A stretch of 64,000 nt of DNA from Rhodococcus sp. W8901 (GTDB lineage Bacteria; Actinomycetota; Actinomycetes; Mycobacteriales; Mycobacteriaceae): contig NZ_CP054690.1 of NCBI RefSeq assembly GCF_013348805.1, positions 5,394,001 through 5,458,000 of the forward strand. The letters are read 5' to 3'. A program made the position numbers and the translations under genes. A model generated the notes under the pieces. The model searched no databases. It was not told the origin of the DNA and saw only the letters and a program-made list of their open reading frames with translations. This document shows, one piece after another, positions 17,619 through 26,411 of the stretch (position 1 is the stretch's first letter; every line of letters begins with the position of its first letter).

Positions 17619-17880
17619 GCGCCCACGGGCGGCAGCGCGTACCCACAGTGTCAGCAGATCCACTCCCGCATTCATGAAGTCGACAAGTCACCACCGTCGT
17701 GGGGCGTTCGGCGCCGTGGAGACCTAACGAGCGCCAGACTCTCAACACCGCCGCCGCGCCACATCCGGTAGATAATGGGCACGCCCGTCGCACACCGGAC
17801 ACCACCCGGGCCGTATCGAAGGGCCGTTTTGCAGGAGTCGCAGTCGTGACCGTCGGTGCCACGCTCGCACGGATCGAAGG

Positions 17881-20493
17881 ATGTCGATGGTCACGGAAAT
17901 CGTCCGGGCGTCCGGCCACGCGGCCGGGAGTGTTCCTTCCCCCGCGCGACTCCTGTCCCGCCTCGGCAGGAACTGCCCCCTCGTCGTCCTCCGGGCGCCG
18001 CACGGTTTCGGCAAGTCGGCGCTGGTCACGGGATGGCTGGAGTCGGGACCGAGCACGGGATATCTCGGCGTCCGGATTCCACCGCCGAACAGGCCGACCG
18101 ACACGGACGGCTACTGGGAACTAATCGCGGCCCGACTGCTGTCGGCCGGCGCGGTCGGCCCCGAACACGTGCGCCCGGGTACCGAGCCATGGGCGGATAC
18201 CGTCCGGCACGCCCTCGAGGACACCTCCACACCTGTCCGGATCGCTCTCGAACGGGTCGATCTGGTCGATGCTCCAGACCTCGAGCAGCAGATCCTCGAC
18301 CTGGTCGAAGCATGCCACCACGTCGACATCGTCGTGACGATGACCGGTAGGCCGATCTTCGCGGACTCGCACCTGATGGATCCTGCCCACGACCTCCTCG
18401 ACGGTGACAGTCTGTCCTTCGCCAGGGACGACATACGACACTTGTTCTCCGAGAACGGACTTGACCTACATGAGGAGGAGATCGACCTCGTCCGGCGACT
18501 GACCGGTGGCCTACCCTCGCTGATGCCGAGTGCCCTGCGCGTAACCGCGGAGCTACCTGCACTCCCCCACCGACTCGAAATCCTCGAACGCTACCTCGCC
18601 GCAGCAGTGACCGCCCAGATCCGAACGACGATCCTTGCCGATCCCCGGGTCGCACCGCGCCGCGAATTCCTCCTGACAACCTCCACCGCGCATACCCTCT
18701 CCTCCGAGGTCGCCGCCTTCCTCGGCGGTGGTCCGAACTCGATTTCACACCTGGAGGCACTCGAAAGTTCCGGTGTCCTGGAACATCTCGGGACAACGGC
18801 GAAGGGAGATTTCTGGCGCCTTCCGTCGGCCGTGCGCGCCGCTCTCCTCGAGGCACGGCGAGAGGCGGGCATCGATCCGGGGGTCGACCTCACCCGACTC
18901 TCGCAGTATCACCTCGATCGGAACGACAAGGCGGCGGCACTCCGGTGCGCCGCTGAAGCAGAGGCCTGGCCTGCCGTCGTGCGCCTGCTCACGACCCGGT
19001 GGTACGAGCTCCTGGGATCCGATCTGACGGCGGTACGCGAGGCGATCTTCAAACTTCCCGAGAGCGTAATCACCGCCTATCCGCGGCTGCGCGAAGGTCG
19101 AGAACTGTTGGCGGGTCTGGACGGCGCCGTGACCGGACACGTACCTGAACCGGAACACCAGGACAAGCTGGATGAGACGAGCACGATCCGCACCGGTTCA
19201 CACCGGGCGATCATGCTCCGCCTGGCCGGCGAATACACCCGCGCCGCAGCGGTCACCCGGCAAGTCGGGGAGATTCTCGACCGCGCGCTGGCAGATCAAC
19301 CCGACGAGCAGATCACCTATGGGCTGGCCTTCACCCGACTCCAACGCGGACTGACCTATCAACTCGACGGCAACTTCGGTGCATCCATCGGGGAACTCGT
19401 GCGCGCGCACCAACTCGGACGCTCCAGGGGGATCGACTTCACCGCCCGGAACTCGGCATACAACATCGCACTCAGCTGGGCGCTCGTCGGCGAGCCGCAG
19501 CGTGCACGAGAATGGCTGGCACACCAGCGAGACGGCTCGACGACGGATTCGATGACCGAACGGCTCGTCGAGGTCGGCGGGCACGCCGCGCGGGCACTCG
19601 TTGCACTGGACACCCTCGACATCGACTCCGCACGAGCCGCGCTGGGCAGGCTACAGCGCCTTCCCCCCGTGACCGAGCTGTGGCCATTTGTCGTGTATGC
19701 ACGCTGCCGGTACGCCATCGCCTCCGCAGATCCCCACATCGGCCTGCGCGCCCTCGATCAGTGCTCCGAACCGCGCTCACGGGCGCGCGGCAGCTTCGTC
19801 ACCGCCCTTCTCGACGCCATCGAGATCGAGGTCCACCTTGCAGACGGGAATGCCTGGCGCGCAATCCAACTAGCCGAATCGACTCCGAAGAACACGCCGT
19901 GGTCGGTGGCAGCGTCGGCACGAGCGCGCTTCGTCACCGGTGACCACGATGCCGCGATCGTCACGTGCCGACGCTTCAACTGGTTCAGCGGCCCCTACAC
20001 TCGTCCTCATCTCGAAGCACTCGTCGTCGAGGCCGCCGCGCTGTACTCGACCGGCAACGAGAAAGCAGCCGTCCAGCCCTGGACCCAGGCGTGCGGGATA
20101 TCGGAGCGCACCGGAATCCGAAGCACATTCCTCACGGTGCCCAGACATGTCGTCACCGCATTGCACGACCTCACCGGCAGCTCGTACCACCACGTCACCG
20201 AGGCCTTGGCATCACGTAGTGCTGAGTACTACCCGGCGGCTCTCTCGTTCCCCACACTGACGGAACGCGAGAACGAGATCCTTGCAGGCCTCGCGGAAGG
20301 GCTCACCTCGCGCGAGATCGCGTCGAAACTCGTCATCTCGCCCGCCACCGTCAAGAGCTTTCGCAAGAGCCTGTACGGCAAACTCGGCGTTCACACCCGC
20401 CGGGACGCGGTGGACACCGGCCGAAGGCTCGGCATCGTCGCGAGCCCCGCGGATCCACCGGCACGGGCACACTTCCAGTCGCCCAGGCCGTGA
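17881..20493 (+). CDS. Large LuxR-type regulator (LAL/MalT-like), third copy, intact P-loop
   Basis: 870 residues. The N-terminal NTP-binding domain has a complete Walker A (APHGFGKSALVTGWL). The middle region matches the gene at 5962 block by block, including the HWVGLVGSHLTVLR/RWYELLGSDLTAVR and FDWFSYPFTRTQLEALLVEAAA/FNWFSGPYTRPHLEALVVEAAA pairs. The C terminus is a LuxR HTH (LTERENEILAGLAEGLTSREIASKLVISPATVKSFRKSLYGKLGVHTR). Two ATGs (17881, 17887) are equally plausible starts. It stands alone after a 262-bp gap in which I see no gene. It is likely an ATP-dependent regulator with a small-molecule inducer, unidentified. Confidence 0.87.
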   Translation: MSMVTEIVRASGHAAGSVPSPARLLSRLGRNCPLVVLRAPHGFGKSALVTGWLESGPSTGYLGVRIPPPNRPTDTDGYWELIAARLLSAGAVGPEHVRPGTEPWADTVRHALEDTSTPVRIALERVDLVDAPDLEQQILDLVEACHHVDIVVTMTGRPIFADSHLMDPAHDLLDGDSLSFARDDIRHLFSENGLDLHEEEIDLVRRLTGGLPSLMPSALRVTAELPALPHRLEILERYLAAAVTAQIRTTILADPRVAPRREFLLTTSTAHTLSSEVAAFLGGGPNSISHLEALESSGVLEHLGTTAKGDFWRLPSAVRAALLEARREAGIDPGVDLTRLSQYHLDRNDKAAALRCAAEAEAWPAVVRLLTTRWYELLGSDLTAVREAIFKLPESVITAYPRLREGRELLAGLDGAVTGHVPEPEHQDKLDETSTIRTGSHRAIMLRLAGEYTRAAAVTRQVGEILDRALADQPDEQITYGLAFTRLQRGLTYQLDGNFGASIGELVRAHQLGRSRGIDFTARNSAYNIALSWALVGEPQRAREWLAHQRDGSTTDSMTERLVEVGGHAARALVALDTLDIDSARAALGRLQRLPPVTELWPFVVYARCRYAIASADPHIGLRALDQCSEPRSRARGSFVTALLDAIEIEVHLADGNAWRAIQLAESTPKNTPWSVAASARARFVTGDHDAAIVTCRRFNWFSGPYTRPHLEALVVEAAALYSTGNEKAAVQPWTQACGISERTGIRSTFLTVPRHVVTALHDLTGSSYHHVTEALASRSAEYYPAALSFPTLTERENEILAGLAEGLTSREIASKLVISPATVKSFRKSLYGKLGVHTRRDAVDTGRRLGIVASPADPPARAHFQSPRP

Positions 20494-20894
20494 GATTGCT
20501 GTCACTTCTCGCTACGTCGAACGGCACGGTTCGACCGGATTCCTCGAGCCGGGGCGGAACCGGTCTGCAGTCGACCCCGACCCGCTGTGTCACAGTGACG
20601 TAATTTATGCGCCCCCGAGACCGGAGAGACGGCCTCACCTCGACATACGCCGCGGAAGTCGACCAAACCCATCGGTCCGATAGCGGCGAAGCCCGGGCCG
20701 CCCGCGTGTCCGCTTTGGGGCCCATGAGGCTTTGACCAGGGGGTTTCCTCGGAACCGGTCGGTACATAACTCATAAAGGTAAAGATTCGATCACGGTGGA
20801 CGAGTTGATACCGCTTTGTTACATTTCCGTGACGAAAGATCCGAGGTCGCGGTTCCCGACCGGGCCGACCAGAGACACAGATGAGGTATCCACT
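20494..20894. other. 400-bp gene-free leader before the M23 peptidase
   Basis: No open frame here looks coding on either strand. The stretch contains an 11-bp palindrome GTCACAGTGAC at 20589-20599, a relatively AT-rich segment (about 20760-20830) suited to a promoter, and a direct repeat of GTNAC half-sites at 20818-20833. I looked for the conserved elements of the c-di-AMP (ydaO-type) riboswitch that precedes many actinobacterial cell-wall hydrolases and did not find its GGGGTGAA block. The length suggests a long 5' leader or complex promoter. Confidence 0.5.
20818..20833. promoter_or_regulatory. GTTAC-N6-GTGAC direct repeat, candidate MtrA-type site
   Basis: Two GTNAC half-sites in the same orientation, 11 bp apart, 62 bp before the chosen start of the M23 peptidase. 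Direct GTNAC repeats are the kind of site described for the response regulator MtrA, which controls cell-wall peptidases in corynebacteria, mycobacteria and streptomycetes. The assignment rests on the motif and on the gene it precedes. Confidence 0.4.
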
Positions 20895-21671
20895 GTGGCA
20901 AATCCCCACAGGACGATGAGTTCCCACACCCTGACGTCCCTGCGCCGCCGCTCCGTCAAGGCCGCAGCGGTCGCGGTCGCCACCGGTGCACTGCTCGCGG
21001 GAAGCATTCAGATCGGCGCCACCACCGCGTCGGCGGCGCCGCTGCGTCTGCCCACCATCGGCAACGTCCAACTCCAGCTTCCGGCGGGCCCGTTCCTGCC
21101 CGGCATCGACATCCCGGCGTTTCCTGCCACGCCCGAGGCCGCCACGACACAGTGGACGCCGCCGTCGGCCGAGAAGTGGACGCCCGCCCCCAAGCTGCTG
21201 GCGCCCGCGCCGGCACCCGAACCGCAGGCCGCACCGATTCCGGCGCCGATGCCCTTACCCATCATCGTTCCGGTACCACCCCCCGTCGTCCAGCCTGTGG
21301 CCGGCTTCCTGACCTCCAGCTACGGACCGCGCTGGGGCACCCACCACAACGGCATCGACATCGGCGCCAACCTCGGCACGCCGATCTTCTCGGCCGCCGG
21401 CGGTGTCGTCATCAACGCCGGCCCCGCGTCCGGCTTCGGCCAGTGGGTGCGCGTGCTGCACGACGACGGCCACATCACCGTCTACGGGCACGTCGACACC
21501 TTCACCGCCGGTGTCGGCGACCGCGTGGCCACCGGTCAGCAGATCGCCACGGTCGGCAACCGCGGCCAGTCCACCGGACCACACCTGCATCTCGAGGTCT
21601 GGGATCCGGCCGGTACCCAGGTCGATCCGCTGATCTGGCTCCACGACAGCGGCGTCGTCGTGAACTGGTAG
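20895..21671 (+). CDS. Secreted M23-family metallopeptidase (peptidoglycan hydrolase)
   Basis: About 258 residues from the GTG at 20895, which has GAGG 8 nt upstream; an ATG at 20916 is the alternative. A signal peptide (RRRSVKAAAVAVATGALLAGSI, cleavage near ASA-AP) is followed by a Pro/Ala-rich linker and a C-terminal M23 (LytM) domain. Zinc ligands are visible in HHNGIDIGANLG (His, Asp) and in HLHLEVW. The Pro-rich segment (PAPAPEPQAAPIPAPMPLP) probably spans the wall. M23 enzymes cut peptide bridges of peptidoglycan during growth or division. Transcription stops at a strong hairpin 34 bp downstream. Confidence 0.93.
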   Translation: MANPHRTMSSHTLTSLRRRSVKAAAVAVATGALLAGSIQIGATTASAAPLRLPTIGNVQLQLPAGPFLPGIDIPAFPATPEAATTQWTPPSAEKWTPAPKLLAPAPAPEPQAAPIPAPMPLPIIVPVPPPVVQPVAGFLTSSYGPRWGTHHNGIDIGANLGTPIFSAAGGVVINAGPASGFGQWVRVLHDDGHITVYGHVDTFTAGVGDRVATGQQIATVGNRGQSTGPHLHLEVWDPAGTQVDPLIWLHDSGVVVNW

Positions 21672-21704
21672 TCCCCCGCCGCTTGCACCACAGACAGCGT
21701 GACT

Positions 21705-21740
21705 GGCCCGGCCCCAACGGAAAACCGTTGGGGCCGGGCC
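21705..21740. terminator. Strong bidirectional hairpin between M23 peptidase and acyl-CoA ligase
   Basis: A perfect 16-bp stem (left arm GGCCCGGCCCCAACGG, positions 21705-21720) with an AAAA loop and the exact complement at 21725-21740. It lies between the 3' ends of two convergent genes. No T-run follows, as is common for actinobacterial terminators. Confidence 0.85.
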
Positions 21741-21766
21741 ATTCACGTCGTCAGTTCCGGCCGATG

Positions 21767-23299
21767 TTAGACCGCGTCCAGCATGGTCCGGAGTTCCCGC
21801 TTGAGGAGCTTTCCGCTCTGGTTCCGGGGAAGCTCGTCGGCGAAGCGGATCCGCTTGGGCACCTTGAAGGGCGCGATCTTGCCCCGCACGTGCTCGATGA
21901 GCGACTCGGCATCGACGGCATCGGCGTCACCCCGCAGCACCACGACCGCGGTGATCGCCTCCATCCACTTGTCGTCCGGGGTGCCGACCACGGCCACCTC
22001 CGCGACGGCGGGATGTGTGTAGAGCGCATCCTCCACCTCGCGGGACGCGACGAGGATCCCGCCGGTGTTGATCACGTCCTTGATCCGGTCCACGACGGTC
22101 ACGAACCCCTCGGCGTCCCGCGTCACCAGGTCCCCGGAATGGAACCACCCGTCACGGAAGGCCTCCGCCGTCGCCTCGGGGTTGTCCCAATATCCTTGGC
22201 ACAGTTGCGGAGAGCGATAGAGAATCTCACCCGGCTCACCGTCCGCGACGTCGTTGCCGTCGGCGTCCACCACGCGGGCCTCGACGAAGAACACCGCCCG
22301 CCCGCACGACGACGGCCGCCCCTCGTGCTCCTCCGGCCCGAGGACCATCGCGAGCGGTCCGATCTCCGACTGCCCGAAGCAGTTGTAGAAGCCGAGGGCC
22401 GGATACCGCTCGCGCAGGCGGTTGAGCACCGTGACCGGCATGATCGACGCCCCGTACTGCGCCTTGGTGAGCGACGACAGGTCGCGGGTCTCGAGGTCGG
22501 GGTGACTCGCGAGCGGGACCCATACGGTGGGCGCGAGGAACAGTGACCCGATCCGGTCGGCTTCGATGCGGCGCAGGATCTCCGGAATGTCCGGGGACTG
22601 CATGAGATTGACCGTCGCGCCCACCGACAGGTACGGCAGCATGAACACGTGCATGCCCGCGGAGTGGTACAGCGGCATACAGATCAACGGATTGTCGTCA
22701 GCGGCCAGTCCGAGCGCGATCACCGACGACACGTACTCGTGGACCAGCGCACCGTGGGTCATCATGGCGCCCTTGGGCTTCGATGTGGTTCCCGAGGTGT
22801 AGAGCAACTGCACCAGATCGTCCACCGCGGCCCCGGGCCGGTACTCCGGGACGTCGCCGGCGGAGCTGGACGCGAGCAGCGAACCGGCGTCGTCGCGCAG
22901 CGGGATCACGTGCTCGACGACGAGCGTGTCCCGCACCGTGTCCAGCGTCGACGCCAACTTCGGATCGACGAGCACGGCCCGCGCTCCCGACTGCGCCAGC
23001 AGGTAGTGCAGTTCGTCGCCCGTGAGCGCGTAGTTGACGGGGACATGCACCAGGCCGGCGCGGGCACAGGCCAGGAAACCGATGACGTAGGCGTCGGAGT
23101 TGACGCCGTACGCGGCCACCCGGTCGCCCGGCGCGAGACCGAGCGCCCGTAGGCGCGCGGCGCCGCGTGTGACGGCGTCATCCAGCTCTCGGTACGTCCA
23201 GGTGCGGTCGTCGAAGGTCAGAGCAGTGCGGCCGGGCTGCCGTGCGGCAGCCCGGCGCAGCACGCCGTCGACGGTGTCGGTGCGCGGATCCTCACTCAT
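21767..23299 (-). CDS. Acyl-CoA synthetase / AMP-dependent CoA ligase
   Basis: 510 residues from the ATG at 23299; upstream in-frame codons do not resemble the family. ANL-superfamily motifs are present: P-loop LLYTSGTTSKPKGAMMTHG, the adenylate-binding YNCFGQSEIG, the hinge region SGDLVTRDAEGFVTVVDRIKDVINTGG, and the C-terminal Lys in NQSGKLLKRE. It activates a carboxylic acid (fatty or aromatic) to its CoA ester via an acyl-adenylate. Substrate not predictable. The neighbouring gene on the same strand is an epoxide-hydrolase-like protein whose end lies 92 bp before this start. Confidence 0.92.
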   Translation of the reverse strand: MSEDPRTDTVDGVLRRAAARQPGRTALTFDDRTWTYRELDDAVTRGAARLRALGLAPGDRVAAYGVNSDAYVIGFLACARAGLVHVPVNYALTGDELHYLLAQSGARAVLVDPKLASTLDTVRDTLVVEHVIPLRDDAGSLLASSSAGDVPEYRPGAAVDDLVQLLYTSGTTSKPKGAMMTHGALVHEYVSSVIALGLAADDNPLICMPLYHSAGMHVFMLPYLSVGATVNLMQSPDIPEILRRIEADRIGSLFLAPTVWVPLASHPDLETRDLSSLTKAQYGASIMPVTVLNRLRERYPALGFYNCFGQSEIGPLAMVLGPEEHEGRPSSCGRAVFFVEARVVDADGNDVADGEPGEILYRSPQLCQGYWDNPEATAEAFRDGWFHSGDLVTRDAEGFVTVVDRIKDVINTGGILVASREVEDALYTHPAVAEVAVVGTPDDKWMEAITAVVVLRGDADAVDAESLIEHVRGKIAPFKVPKRIRFADELPRNQSGKLLKRELRTMLDAV

Positions 23300-23390
23300 G
23301 TGACGCAGGTTATAGGACGTCCAACTATTGCGTAAGGGGTTTCTTTCGGCGCATCCGTTGTGTAGTTTCGCGAGCCTGCGCGGCGCCCGG

Positions 23391-23762
23391 TCAGCCGCCG
23401 AACGCGGCGGTGATCGCTCCCATGTCGAAGTAGTCACGCCACACGGCGATCTTGCCGTCCACCACCTCGAAGACGCCCATCACCGGCAACGAGGTCTCCT
23501 TCCCCATGCCGCGCAGCACGTCGGTCCGCTCGTTCATCACGGTGCCACCGGACGCGACCTGCTTGTGGATCCGGAAGTCGATCCCGTCGAAGGCCGCCAC
23601 GAAACCCGAGATGAACTCGCGGATCTCGTCCCTGCCCTTCACTGGATCCATCGGAATATTGTGGTAGAAAGCATCTTCCGTGAAGTAGCTCGCCAGCACG
23701 ACAGGGTCCGGATCGGCCCACAACCCGCAGAACTCCGTGACCAGATCCTCGGCAGCGCTCAT
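23391..23762 (-). CDS. Limonene-1,2-epoxide-hydrolase-like / NTF2-fold protein
   Basis: 123 residues with a SnoaL/NTF2 cone fold. It matches the limonene-1,2-epoxide hydrolase group: VTEFCGLWADPDPVVLASYFTEDAFYHNIPMDPVKGRDEI..F, then NERTDVL (Arg and Asp of the catalytic triad) and WRDYFDM (second Asp). In Rhodococcus the known enzyme hydrates terpene epoxides. Conserved catalytic positions suggest real hydrolase activity, but substrate is open. The ATG overlaps the TGA of the preceding gene (ATGA), so the two are co-translated. Confidence 0.85.
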   Translation of the reverse strand: MSAAEDLVTEFCGLWADPDPVVLASYFTEDAFYHNIPMDPVKGRDEIREFISGFVAAFDGIDFRIHKQVASGGTVMNERTDVLRGMGKETSLPVMGVFEVVDGKIAVWRDYFDMGAITAAFGG

Positions 23763-24187
23763 GTGTTCACTCCTGTTCTTCCATCCAGTTCCCGAGCGGT
23801 TCGGGTGAGTTGTTCGATGTAGTGCGCTCGCTCGCCACGCGACGCCGCGGAGCGCAACGGCCCGATCTGCAGCTCCCACGCGGCACGGCCGTCCGCCGCG
23901 AAGACCGGCGCCACGAGATAGCTGACCGGGAGCGCGTCGTCGCTGTCGAGATCGGCTGCGCCGTAAGGCCGGCCGCTGATACCGCCGAGCAGCACCAGCA
24001 CCCGCTCCCGCAGGGCCTGCCTGGTGGGATCCTCGGCGAGATGCTCCACCACCTCGGCCAGGACGTCGAGCAGGCGAGGGTCGGCGATGGCGCACGTAGC
24101 GCCGCGTCCAGCCATCAGTTCGATCACCGACATCACCCGGTCGGTCGGCGGTGATCCGCCGGCGCTCCTGCCACGGTCCATGTGCAC
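23759..24187 (-). CDS. Small protein of unknown function, regulator-like
   Basis: 142 residues. Segments such as PPTDRVMSVIELMAGRG near the start and SYLVAPVFAADGRAAWELQIGPL...ERAHYIEQLTRTARELD at the end recall the first helix and the final part of the effector domain of IclR-type regulators, with the centre missing. I cannot say whether it is a genuine small family or a collapsed regulator. It is coupled by a 4-nt overlap to the epoxide-hydrolase-like gene, so it probably acts with it. A second start (ATG at 24181) is possible. Confidence 0.6.
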   Translation of the reverse strand: MHMDRGRSAGGSPPTDRVMSVIELMAGRGATCAIADPRLLDVLAEVVEHLAEDPTRQALRERVLVLLGGISGRPYGAADLDSDDALPVSYLVAPVFAADGRAAWELQIGPLRSAASRGERAHYIEQLTRTARELDGRTGVNT

Positions 24188-24258
24188 TCCTGCCTCGGCA
24201 CAGTAACCGATACTCGCTCAGGGCGACACGAATATTCGTGTCGCCCTATGCTGCCCGC

Positions 24259-24405
24259 ATGAACGTTCGGACGGGTGTCACGCTCGCCATCGGAATCGCC
24301 CTCGCCGCGGCGTGGGCAGCCTGGGTCCGGCGGCGACTCGACTCGCCGTTGGGTTCGCGGCAATGGCAGTCCGACGAGATCGGCCCGGACGAGTTGGCCG
24401 GGTGA
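24259..24405 (+). CDS. Possible 48-residue membrane peptide
   Basis: A short frame starting MNVRTGVTLAIGIALAAAWAAWVRRRLDS: one membrane helix followed by a positive, then acidic tail. It fits between two minus-strand genes without overlap and has typical codon use. The ribosome site is poor and I know no family for it, so this is a weak call. Confidence 0.35.
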   Translation: MNVRTGVTLAIGIALAAAWAAWVRRRLDSPLGSRQWQSDEIGPDELAG

Positions 24406-24418
24406 CCTCGGCCCGACC

Positions 24419-25012
24419 TCACCGCGGCAGGATGCCGTGCAGCACGATGTCGACCAGCGCCGCCGACAGCCCGTCCTGATCCTGGACGTCGCGGACCGAC
24501 TGCGCGAAGATCGCCGTGCCGGCGATGACGTCCAGCAGCGTGTCCGGGTCGACGCCGTCCCGCAGTTCGCCGGCCGCCGCGCCCGCGCGTAGGCGCCGCC
24601 CCAACTCCTCGCGGATCACCTCGAGCTGATCGGTGAGCAGCGCCTGGCGGAGCGTCTCGTCGGTGCGGATCTCACTCATGAGCGCGGGCACCGCCTCACG
24701 CGCGGCCGGGCCGCCGAACAGTGCCACCGCGCCGTAGGTGAGCCGCTCGACCTCCTCCCCGATCGGGAGGTCCGACACGTTCTCGGACTCCGCCACCGGG
24801 TACACCGCATCGTGGACGATGTGCGCCTTGGACGGCCAGCGTCGGTAGATGGCCGGCCGCCCCACACCGGCGCGCGTCGCGATCGCGTCGATCGAGGTCC
24901 CCGCATATCCGTTCTCGACCAACAGCTCACGCGTGGCCTGCAGGACGGCGTCGTCGATCTCGGGGTTTCGTTGCGGCCCAAGACGGTGCTGCGCTTGCCG
25001 CTTCTTGGACAT
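24419..25012 (-). CDS. TetR-family transcriptional regulator
   Basis: 197 residues from the ATG at 25012. The HTH (NPEIDDAVLQATRELLVENGYAGTSIDAIATRAGVGRPAIYRRWPSKAHIVHDAV) belongs to the subgroup with TetR_C_16-like C-terminal domains. It faces a phosphotransferase operon across a 211-bp gap, which is its most likely target along with its own promoter. Ligand unknown; the nearby lipid-related genes make a fatty or steroid-like ligand plausible. Confidence 0.9.
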   Translation of the reverse strand: MSKKRQAQHRLGPQRNPEIDDAVLQATRELLVENGYAGTSIDAIATRAGVGRPAIYRRWPSKAHIVHDAVYPVAESENVSDLPIGEEVERLTYGAVALFGGPAAREAVPALMSEIRTDETLRQALLTDQLEVIREELGRRLRAGAAAGELRDGVDPDTLLDVIAGTAIFAQSVRDVQDQDGLSAALVDIVLHGILPR

Positions 25013-25223
25013 CGGTGAAACCCCTTGCGTAGAGATGTGACGGGCGTTACATTGTGTCACGTCGTAGTCGATACGGAATGTATCGGCTAGAGCTTTTCCC
25101 GCCCCGCCGACACACCGGGGCCGTCGACCTACCCGCTCTTCCTGCCGTACCCGCTGCACCAGTTGGACCGCACGAATTCACGCATGCGAGGCGTCGCGCG
25201 CCTCCCGACGTCGAAGGGACGTC

Positions 25224-26411
25224 ATGAGTTCCGAGAACACGACACAGGACCAGGATTTCTCCGAGGTCGCCAGGCCCGGTCAGTCCCGCACTGATCCTGC
25301 CGAACTGGGCTCTCGCCTGCAGAAGTGGCTGCGCACCAAGCTGCCCGCAGACGCCGATCCACAGGTCACCGACGTACAGGTGCCGGCCGCGAACGGAATG
25401 TCGAACGAGACGGTTCTCTTCGACGCCCTGTGGAACGAGGACGGGCAACAGCGTCACCACTACCTGGTGGCGCGCATCGCCCCCGCCCCGACCGGGGTCC
25501 CGATCTTCCCGTCGTACAACATCGCCCAGCAGTTCGACGTGATCAAGACCGTCGGCGAACACTCGCCGGTCCCCGTGCCGCGCGTGTACTGGTCCGAACC
25601 CTCCCCCGAGGCACTCGGCGGCGAGTTCTTCGTGATGGAGCGCGTCGACGGCCTGGTGCCGCCGGACGTGATGCCGTACAACTTCGGGTCGTGGGTGTCC
25701 GAGGGATCAGACGAGGACCGTCGCCGCCTTCAGGATGCATCGGTGCGCGTGCTCGCCGACCTCCACGCCATTCCCGAACCCGCCCAGCTCTTTCCGAGCC
25801 TGCGCGACGATCTCGGTTCCGGCGCCGTCACCGCCGACGCCGCGCTGCGCGCCCACGTAGACGGGCAGCGGCGCTACTACGAGTGGGTCGTCGAATCCGG
25901 CCCGCGGGTGCCACTCATCGAGCGCGCCCTGGACTGGCTCGACGCCCACTGGCCCTCGGTCACGGGACCGGCCGTGCTGTGCTGGGGTGACTCGCGTGTC
26001 GGCAACGTCATCTACCGCGACTTCGAGCCGGCGGCCGTGCTCGACTGGGAGATGGCTGCCCTCGGGCCTCGGGAGATCGATCTCGGTTGGATGATCTTCC
26101 AGCACCGGTTCTTCGAGGACCTCGCGGGCGTCGCAGGACTTCCCGGCCTGCCCGGCTTCCTGCGCCGCGAGGACGTCGTCGCGAAGTATCGGGAGATCAG
26201 CGGCCACGAGGCCGCAGACCTCGATTTCTACACGCTGTACGCCGCACTGCGGCACGCCATCATCATGTTCCGGGTGCAGAGCCGCGCGGTCGCATTCGGA
26301 CAAGCCCCGGCACCGGAGGACCCGAACGACATGATCCTGCACCGCAAGACCGTCGAGGAGATGCTCGACGGCACCTACTGGGACCGCGTGAACGGGCAGG
26401 GGGTCGCCTGA
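25224..26411 (+). CDS. Phosphotransferase family protein (APH/ACAD10 type)
   Basis: 395 residues. An aminoglycoside-phosphotransferase-like kinase fold with the nucleotide loop in the N-lobe (VPAANGMSNETVLFDA), catalytic block CWGDSRVGNVIYRD and metal-binding VLDWEMAALGPREIDLGW. The WGDSRxGN variant is typical of ACAD10-like phosphotransferases, which act on hydroxyacyl-CoA or related lipids rather than drugs. A ribosome site (AAGGGA) lies 6 nt before the ATG. The stop overlaps the next start (TGATG), so it is co-translated with the following protein. TetR is divergent. Confidence 0.9.
   Translation: MSSENTTQDQDFSEVARPGQSRTDPAELGSRLQKWLRTKLPADADPQVTDVQVPAANGMSNETVLFDALWNEDGQQRHHYLVARIAPAPTGVPIFPSYNIAQQFDVIKTVGEHSPVPVPRVYWSEPSPEALGGEFFVMERVDGLVPPDVMPYNFGSWVSEGSDEDRRRLQDASVRVLADLHAIPEPAQLFPSLRDDLGSGAVTADAALRAHVDGQRRYYEWVVESGPRVPLIERALDWLDAHWPSVTGPAVLCWGDSRVGNVIYRDFEPAAVLDWEMAALGPREIDLGWMIFQHRFFEDLAGVAGLPGLPGFLRREDVVAKYREISGHEAADLDFYTLYAALRHAIIMFRVQSRAVAFGQAPAPEDPNDMILHRKTVEEMLDGTYWDRVNGQGVA

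Noticed and set aside
20500-20890. c-di-AMP (ydaO-type) riboswitch before the M23 peptidase
   Set aside because: Expected from related genes, but the conserved blocks were not found by eye. A covariance search would decide.
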